Source: a virus. Taken from it: a DNA stretch of 25,853 nucleotides. The notes beneath the pieces are model-generated. The model was not told the DNA's origin. It saw nothing but the letters and a program-made list of their open reading frames with translations, and did no database searches. The stretch is from the IMG/VR virus record IMGVR_UViG_3300032267_000055, positions 1-25,853 of that record; one strand, given 5' to 3'. Below are positions 21,321 through 25,853 of this stretch, in pieces; within the stretch, counting starts at the first letter, position 1; every line of letters begins with the position of its first letter. A program made the position numbers and the translations under genes.

Positions 21321-21398
21321 ATGTTGCAAGTGTGCTTTTTTTCTGCCTTCCAGCACACGTGTATTAGCAACCAAATTGACACCCCACTCTTATTATGA
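21321..21398 (+). CDS. Possible 25-residue leader peptide of the DNA polymerase
   Basis: This ORF reads MLQVCFFSAFQHTCISNQI then DTPLLL. Its TGA (21396-21398) overlaps the polymerase ATG by ATGA, and the polymerase itself has no Shine-Dalgarno site, so coupling would explain initiation. Initiation of the leader is uncertain: GAGG directly abuts the ATG, while a GTG at 21330 has GAGG nine bases upstream. The ORF also spans the hairpin at 21330-21358. Confidence 0.35.
   Translation: MLQVCFFSAFQHTCISNQIDTPLLL
21330..21358 (+). promoter_or_regulatory. Hairpin in the polymerase leader
   Basis: GTGTGCT (21330-21336) pairs with AGCACAC (21352-21358) around a 15-base pyrimidine-rich loop. The right arm runs into the palindrome ACACGTGT (21354-21361). 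It may regulate translation or bind a protein. It lacks a following T tract, so it is not an obvious terminator. Confidence 0.4.
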
Positions 21399-23356
21399 CA
21401 ATACTTTGGCTTGATTTTGAAACCCGTAGCCGTTGCGACTTACCTAGTCGTGGCGTCTACAACTATGCACAAGATCCGAGTACGCAAGTGCTGTGCATGA
21501 GCTATGCCTTTGACGATGAAGATGTCGTTACATGGCTTGCGGATCAACCATTTCCTGCCCGTGTTGCAAATCACACGGGTCAAATACGAGCGCACAACGC
21601 TGCTTTTGAACGCCTAATTACCTGGTACGTCTTGTGCGCAGACAAAGGTATCCCTGAACCAAAGCTAGAACAGTTCTATTGTACGGCAACGCAAGCCCGT
21701 GCCAACTGCGCTCCAGGCTCATTGGAAGATGTTGGTCGCTTTGCCGGTGCCAATATGAAGAAGGATCACCGAGGCAAGCAGTTGATCCGTGCGCTGTCAA
21801 TCCCACGATCAGATGGCACGTTTAACGACGACCCAACACTTATGGCCGAGATGGTGGCGTATTGCGAACAAGACGTAAAGGCCATGCGCTCAATTAGCAA
21901 AGCGATGCGTGACTTGTCAGATGAAGAACTATTGGATTACCATGTCAATGAGCGCATTAACGATCGCGGTGTGTTGCTTGATAAGCCATTAGCCGAGTCT
22001 GCAATTCGGTACGCCAGCCATGAGTTAGGTGAAATCGAAGCGATTGTGGAAGAAGTGACTAACGGAGAGATTACGTCGGTGCGCTCCCCTCGCATGAGGG
22101 ATTGGGTACTAGAACGTGTCGGCTCACAAGCCAAGAAGTTAATGGAGTCGTACAAAGATGGTGATAAGAAGTACAGTATTGATAAGACTGTACGTGCCAA
22201 TTTATTGATTTTAGCGGAGGAAAACCATGACGAAATTCCACACCACGTCGCAGACGTTATCCAGTGCGCAGATGACCTATGGGCATCCTCTGTCGCTAAG
22301 TTCAAACGTGCTGCCGACCTCGCTGATGAGGGCGATGGACGAGTTAGAGGTGCTTTTGTCTTTGCTGGCGGAAGCGCCACTGGGCGAGCTTCAAGCTATG
22401 GATTACAAGTACACAACTTCCCACGACGTTGCGCTGTCGATCCTGAAGCCGTTAGACAGGCGATGGTTAGAAGCCACGCAATTGTCCCTGCCTTTGGAAG
22501 ACGCGTTACAGACGTGCTTAAAGGAATGTTACGGCCAGCTTTGGTACCCGCTTTGGGAAAGACCCTTGTCGTAGCCGATTGGTCTGCGATTGAAGCACGC
22601 GTAACACCTTGGGTATCTGCCCACCGCAGTAGCATTGATAAGCTAGACCTATTTCGCACAGGCGAGGATGTCTACAAGGTCAATGCAGCTAAGACCTTTA
22701 GTGTGCCATTGCACAAGGTTGATAAGGATCAACGTCAGATTGGCAAGGTGCAAGAGTTGGCTTGCGGATTCGCTGGTGGTGTGGGCGCGTTTGCTGCGAT
22801 GGGTCGCATTTACGGCGTGATTATGACCGAATCTGAAGCCAAACGCATGGTCAACGGCTGGCGCCTAGCTAACCCGTGGGCGGTGTCGTATTGGAGCGAT
22901 CTTGAGGACGCTTACACCCGTGCCATGCGCAATCCAAACCATGAATTTACCGCAGGCAAAACGACCTATATGTATGATGGTTTACACCTATGGTACGCAC
23001 TTCCGAGTGGTCGCGTGTTATGCTATCCGTTCGCCCAAATTGATGTTGACGGAGTGTCCTACGCCAAAGCGTCTTGGAAACCTGCCGCTGACGCTAAAGA
23101 GTGGCCAAGGGCGCGTTTATGGAAAGGACTTGCGTGCGAGAACATTACTCAGGCAGTAGCCAACGACCTTTTGCGGTACTCATTACGAAATTTAGACAAT
23201 GTAGTTCTTCATGTGCATGACGAGATTGTGGTCGAAACGCATGAACCCGAAGCAGTAAAAGCAGAAATGGAGCGCGTGATGTGTACACCACCCGCTTGGG
23301 CGACAGGTTTGCCTTTAAGTGTAGAAGTCGGTGTGATGTCACGCTATGGTAAGTAA
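21395..23356 (+). CDS. Family A DNA polymerase with 3'-5' exonuclease
   Basis: A 653-residue replicative phage polymerase. The proofreading domain is intact: DFET (Asp7, Glu9), HNAAFER (about 67-73) and YCEQD (Tyr156, Asp160). Polymerase motifs are SATGRASS (327-334), motif A VVADWSAIEAR (Asp395), motif B QRQIGKVQELACGFAGG (Arg447, Lys451) and motif C HVHDE (608-610). There is no 5'-nuclease domain. Phe at the usual ddNTP-discriminating O-helix site is not obvious: motif B here reads ACGF. No ribosome site is visible, so translation may be coupled to the leader ORF ending at 21398. It acts with the primase-helicase encoded next. Confidence 0.95.
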   Translation: MTILWLDFETRSRCDLPSRGVYNYAQDPSTQVLCMSYAFDDEDVVTWLADQPFPARVANHTGQIRAHNAAFERLITWYVLCADKGIPEPKLEQFYCTATQARANCAPGSLEDVGRFAGANMKKDHRGKQLIRALSIPRSDGTFNDDPTLMAEMVAYCEQDVKAMRSISKAMRDLSDEELLDYHVNERINDRGVLLDKPLAESAIRYASHELGEIEAIVEEVTNGEITSVRSPRMRDWVLERVGSQAKKLMESYKDGDKKYSIDKTVRANLLILAEENHDEIPHHVADVIQCADDLWASSVAKFKRAADLADEGDGRVRGAFVFAGGSATGRASSYGLQVHNFPRRCAVDPEAVRQAMVRSHAIVPAFGRRVTDVLKGMLRPALVPALGKTLVVADWSAIEARVTPWVSAHRSSIDKLDLFRTGEDVYKVNAAKTFSVPLHKVDKDQRQIGKVQELACGFAGGVGAFAAMGRIYGVIMTESEAKRMVNGWRLANPWAVSYWSDLEDAYTRAMRNPNHEFTAGKTTYMYDGLHLWYALPSGRVLCYPFAQIDVDGVSYAKASWKPAADAKEWPRARLWKGLACENITQAVANDLLRYSLRNLDNVVLHVHDEIVVETHEPEAVKAEMERVMCTPPAWATGLPLSVEVGVMSRYGK

Positions 23357-23392
23357 AAAAATACCCCCACAAGCACGTGAAACTTGTAGGGG
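23355..23392 (-). terminator. Minus-strand intrinsic terminator between polymerase and primase-helicase
   Basis: Read leftward, CCCC-TACAAG pairs with CTTG-TGGGG (nine pairs, one bulged base) around a nine-base loop, followed by TA and seven T (A-run 23355-23361 on the plus strand). It would stop transcripts entering the polymerase gene antisense. On the plus strand the hairpin has no T tract. GGGG 23389-23392 can instead pair with CCCC 23397-23400. Confidence 0.65.
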
Positions 23393-23403
23393 CAAACCCC
23401 AGT

Positions 23404-23410
23404 AAAGGAG
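23404..23410 (+). promoter_or_regulatory. Ribosome binding site deciding a TTG start
   Basis: AAAGGAG lies seven bases before TTG 23418, the only suitable start codon, so the primase-helicase most likely begins with TTG. The site follows directly after the alternative GGGG/CCCC hairpin, which could mask it. Confidence 0.75.
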
Positions 23411-23417
23411 TAGTCAC

Positions 23418-25718
23418 TTGAATAACTTTTTAGAATATATCACAGGTTTAGCCCCAGAAGGTGAAACCGCCTTAATTGTCCGCCAAAAACCACAGTTACA
23501 GGGTGGTGAGTTGCAGTTTCATGCCGATGGCGTGATTAAATGCACTTGGCCGTCTTTCTTGCCTAGTCACAAAATGCGTGATAACGAAGCATGGTACGGC
23601 AACACCGGCTCGTTTATCGTCGATCGCTTTACCGAAGGCAAACCTAGCGCCTCGTCAGCAAATTGCGAGTACGTGCTGGTAATGATGCTTGACGACATTG
23701 GCACCAAGTCTAAAGAGCCACCGCTTGCGCCTACTTGGATTATGGAAACATCCGAAGGTTCATTCCAATGGGGCTATGCTTTTAAAGAACAACCCAGCAA
23801 GGGCGACTTTACGGCAGCTATTAAGGCAATCGCCAAGGCAGGCTTTACCGATCCAGGCGCAACAAACGCCGTTCGCAATTTCCGTTTGCCAGGCTCTGTG
23901 AATCTGAAGCCTGGACGCGATAACTTCGCCTCCCGCTTGGTAGAGTTTCACCCTGAGCGTGAGTTTAACCTTGAGGACATCTGCGCAGCGCTTGACGTAG
24001 TGCCTGAAGCGGCTGATACGGCTACGGCTGAGTCGGTTAAGCTCGTTGACACAGGCAAAGATAAGGTATTGACATGGCTAAACGACCAAGGTTTAGTCCT
24101 ATCGAATGTGAATCGTGAGGGCTGGGTAGCAGTAGTTTGCCCAAACAATGCCGAGCATACAACGGGTGAGATCGAGGCACGCTACAAGCCCCTTGATCGG
24201 TCATTCTGTTGCTATCACGGCCATTGCCAAGAGTTAGGCAGCCGTGAGTTTTTATCGTGGGTATCTGAGAACGGTGGTCCTGATGTCGATCACGGTCTGC
24301 GTGATGAGCTATTAGCAGAAAAGATGAACTTAGCCCTGTCAAAATTAACCCCTAACGAAATCTATCGTGACACCGCAGCAGAGCTTATTGCAGAGGTTGA
24401 ACGCAAAGAGCTTGGCCGTATAGAAAAAGCCGAGTGGTATCAGCGCTTTGCTTACATCCAAGACGATGAGTCTTACTTTGATATGCAAGACCGGCGCGAG
24501 GTAAGCCGTCAGACGTTCAACGCTTTGTTCCGTCATATCCCCTGCAAGTCCATTCATTCAGGGCGCAAAGTGGAAGCATCAATCTGCTTTGACGAGAACC
24601 GTCAAGTGATGGGCGCCAAGGCGCTTGTGGGTGTGACATACGCTGCGGGTGAGGGTGTGATCGTTACGCGTGATGGTGACCTGTTCGGTAACCGTTGGCG
24701 TGACGCAAGACCGGAGCTATCAGGTGCAAACAACGGCGGCATTGATATGTGGATGAAACACTGCCAGGAACTTGTGCCTGAGCAAGCCGAGCTAGATCAT
24801 ATTTTTGATGTGATGGCGTTTAAGTTACAAAACCCGAAGATCAAGGTAAACCACGCAATCTTGCACGCAGGCGATGAGGGTAGCGGCAAAGATACGTTTT
24901 GGGCGCCGTTTATTTGGGCAGTCTGTGGCGACCATCTAAAGAACCGCGGCATTATGGATAACAATTCTGTAACGTCCCAATGGGGTTATCAATTAGAGTC
25001 AGAGGTCCTGATCATCAACGAATTAAAAGAGCCTGACGCTGCAACGCGTCGGCAATTAGCTAACCAACTAAAGCCAATCATTGCTGCGCCGCCTGAGATG
25101 CTGCCGGTTAATCGCAAGGGCTTGCACCCGTACATGATGGCTAATAGATTGTTTGTCTTGGCATTTAGTAATGACCCTGTGCCTATCTCGCTAGCGTCGC
25201 AAGATCGCCGGTGGTTCTGCGTGTGGTCTACCGCCCCGCGCATGGACAGCAATAAAGCTAAAAAGATTTGGGATTGGTATAGAGCGGGAGGGTTTGCCTG
25301 CATAGCAAAATGGCTTATGGTTCGGGATGTATCTACATTTAATCCTTCAGCGCCTCCAATGTGGACTGAATTTAAAGCAAACCTAGTAGAGCATGGCATG
25401 AGCATGGCTGAATCGTATTTAGTTGAGATGTTACGCAACAGGGTGGGGGAGTTCAATAAAGGTGTAATTGGCTCCCCTTTTCATTCTTTGTGTGATCGTT
25501 TAGCGGGTGCGGCGCCGTCAGGTGTTAAGGTGCCGCAGGCTGCGTTATTGCACGCTCTTAAAGAAGCAGGGTGGGTAGATCGCGGGCGCTTAAAATCGCG
25601 CGACTATGACACCAAAAAACACGTTTTTGCGTGTCCAGAAATGGCCGATCTTTCTAAATCTGAATTACGTAGAATGGTAGAAGAAAATCCGCAGCCCAAA
25701 ATGGTTTTAGTTAAGTAA
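23418..25718 (+). CDS. Primase-SF3 helicase fusion (RepB-primase / DUF5906 type)
   Basis: A 766-residue replication protein with a TTG start. Residues about 55-195 are a primase-polymerase-like domain: acidic pair Asp92-Asp93 in VMMLDDIG, SFQWGYAF (115-122), and RNFRLPGSVNLKPG (153-166). Residues 241-270 contain C-P-N-N-x2-H and CCYHGHC, a likely zinc knuckle. The C-terminal half is a superfamily 3 / D5-type helicase: Walker A GDEGSGKDT (485-493), an acidic motif LIINELKE (Glu535), sensor FVLAFSND (Asn585) and DRRWFCVW. It would load at the origin, unwind DNA and prime synthesis for the polymerase upstream. The last about 160 residues look helical and basic. Its stop lies at the edge of a 23-bp repeat array that may be its binding site. 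Confidence 0.9.
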   Translation: MNNFLEYITGLAPEGETALIVRQKPQLQGGELQFHADGVIKCTWPSFLPSHKMRDNEAWYGNTGSFIVDRFTEGKPSASSANCEYVLVMMLDDIGTKSKEPPLAPTWIMETSEGSFQWGYAFKEQPSKGDFTAAIKAIAKAGFTDPGATNAVRNFRLPGSVNLKPGRDNFASRLVEFHPEREFNLEDICAALDVVPEAADTATAESVKLVDTGKDKVLTWLNDQGLVLSNVNREGWVAVVCPNNAEHTTGEIEARYKPLDRSFCCYHGHCQELGSREFLSWVSENGGPDVDHGLRDELLAEKMNLALSKLTPNEIYRDTAAELIAEVERKELGRIEKAEWYQRFAYIQDDESYFDMQDRREVSRQTFNALFRHIPCKSIHSGRKVEASICFDENRQVMGAKALVGVTYAAGEGVIVTRDGDLFGNRWRDARPELSGANNGGIDMWMKHCQELVPEQAELDHIFDVMAFKLQNPKIKVNHAILHAGDEGSGKDTFWAPFIWAVCGDHLKNRGIMDNNSVTSQWGYQLESEVLIINELKEPDAATRRQLANQLKPIIAAPPEMLPVNRKGLHPYMMANRLFVLAFSNDPVPISLASQDRRWFCVWSTAPRMDSNKAKKIWDWYRAGGFACIAKWLMVRDVSTFNPSAPPMWTEFKANLVEHGMSMAESYLVEMLRNRVGEFNKGVIGSPFHSLCDRLAGAAPSGVKVPQAALLHALKEAGWVDRGRLKSRDYDTKKHVFACPEMADLSKSELRRMVEENPQPKMVLVK

Positions 25719-25831
25719 AAAACGGGAGCGTTGCCCTGCAAAAAACGGGAGCGTTGCCCTGCAAAAAACGGGAGCGTTGCCCTGCAAAAAACGGGAGCGT
25801 TGCCCTGCAAAAAACGGGAGCGTTTGCCTGC
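25717..25831 (+). repeat. Five tandem 23-bp repeats, iteron-like candidate origin
   Basis: The unit is six A followed by CGGGAGCGTTGCCCTGC. Units are 25717-25739, 25740-25762, 25763-25785, 25786-25808 and 25809-25831. The first four are identical, and the last differs at two bases (GTTTGCCTGC). There are no spacers, so this is not a CRISPR array. Each unit carries a weak dyad (GGG...CCC) and an A tract spaced at 23 bases, near two helical turns. It begins on the last bases of the primase-helicase stop. It could be an origin, a repressor or packaging site, or a terminal repeat. On the minus strand each unit reads as a weak GC dyad followed by a T run. Confidence 0.9.
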
Positions 25832-25853
25832 AAGATTTAAAACAAACTGGTAA

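Noticed and set aside
21376-21396. TTGACA followed by TATTAT before the polymerase
   Set aside because: The spacing is only nine bases, too short for a sigma70 promoter.
22227-22574. 115-codon plus-strand alternative frame inside the DNA polymerase
   Set aside because: The polymerase frame is continuous with intact motifs on both sides, so this is an off-frame shadow and not a frameshift.
24989-25456. 155-codon minus-strand frame inside the primase-helicase
   Set aside because: It is antisense to conserved SF3 helicase motifs, with no supporting start site.
25604-25810. Minus-strand 68-codon reading frame built from the repeat array
   Set aside because: It arises because the 23-bp repeats happen to be open in this frame. 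The peptide changes frame with each repeat (23 is not a multiple of 3), and it overlaps the 3' end of the primase-helicase gene.
25717-25831. CRISPR array
   Set aside because: The 23-bp units are directly adjacent with no unique spacers, and no cas genes are present.

Overview
The window is a contiguous piece of a tailed double-stranded DNA phage genome (podovirus type) infecting a Gram-negative bacterium. The evidence is a P22-like head and tail series: scaffold, coat protein with an inserted beta domain, gp4-like and gp10-like head-completion proteins, and three ejection-type internal proteins whose order and sizes resemble P22 gp7-gp20-gp16. A short-tailed-phage lysis cassette and a phage replication module follow. 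Protein style and base composition suggest an aquatic proteobacterial host, but that is only an impression. No integrase, repressor, tRNA, CRISPR array or insertion sequence is visible. Portal and terminase genes are expected to the left of base 1.

Layout. (1) Bases 1-16606, plus strand, late genes. 50-1246 holds small head-region genes. 1300-3315 holds scaffold and coat. 3373-4560 holds accessory virion proteins separated by hairpins. 4571-6892 holds head-completion and tail-hub proteins. 6951-10962 holds tail-fibre or receptor-binding genes with a duplicated module, plus a cupin-like protein. 10964-14844 holds the ejection proteins. 14847-16606 holds membrane/coiled-coil proteins, a holin and an M15 peptidase endolysin. 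(2) Bases 16603-19421, minus strand: a nine-gene operon running leftward from a good sigma70-type promoter at 19443-19471. Its order is VRR-NUC nuclease, SNF2-type helicase, four small helical proteins, a lipoprotein, a 69-residue protein and a 29-residue membrane microprotein. Seven of the eight junctions overlap, most by ATGA. (3) Bases 19494-25718, plus strand: DUF2800-like PD-(D/E)XK Fe-S nuclease, a probable ssDNA-binding partner, family A DNA polymerase with 3'-5' exonuclease, and a primase-SF3 helicase fusion. Five 23-bp tandem repeats (25717-25831) abut the primase-helicase and could be an origin.

The replication genes form a recognised phage cassette (DUF2800, partner protein, PolA, primase-helicase, VRR-NUC, SNF2), but here the nuclease/helicase pair lies on the opposite strand behind a divergent promoter. 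Virion genes then build the capsid, close it, attach fibres and load ejection proteins, and the holin and endolysin release progeny. The minus operon converges on the endolysin, and the stop codons overlap.

There is no gene-free stretch longer than about 300 bases. The longest gaps are about 100 bases (21290-21394), about 135 bases at the right end (mostly repeats) and about 70 bases (19422-19493). Several genes listed here are shorter than 60 codons and were read by hand: 318-434, 9345-9503, 16603-16692, 17190-17333, 17496-17669 and 17669-17818. The most unusual features are the repeat array, the hairpins with three classic tetraloops, the silent-substitution fibre duplication, the possible leader ORF before the polymerase, and the minus-strand microgene operon.
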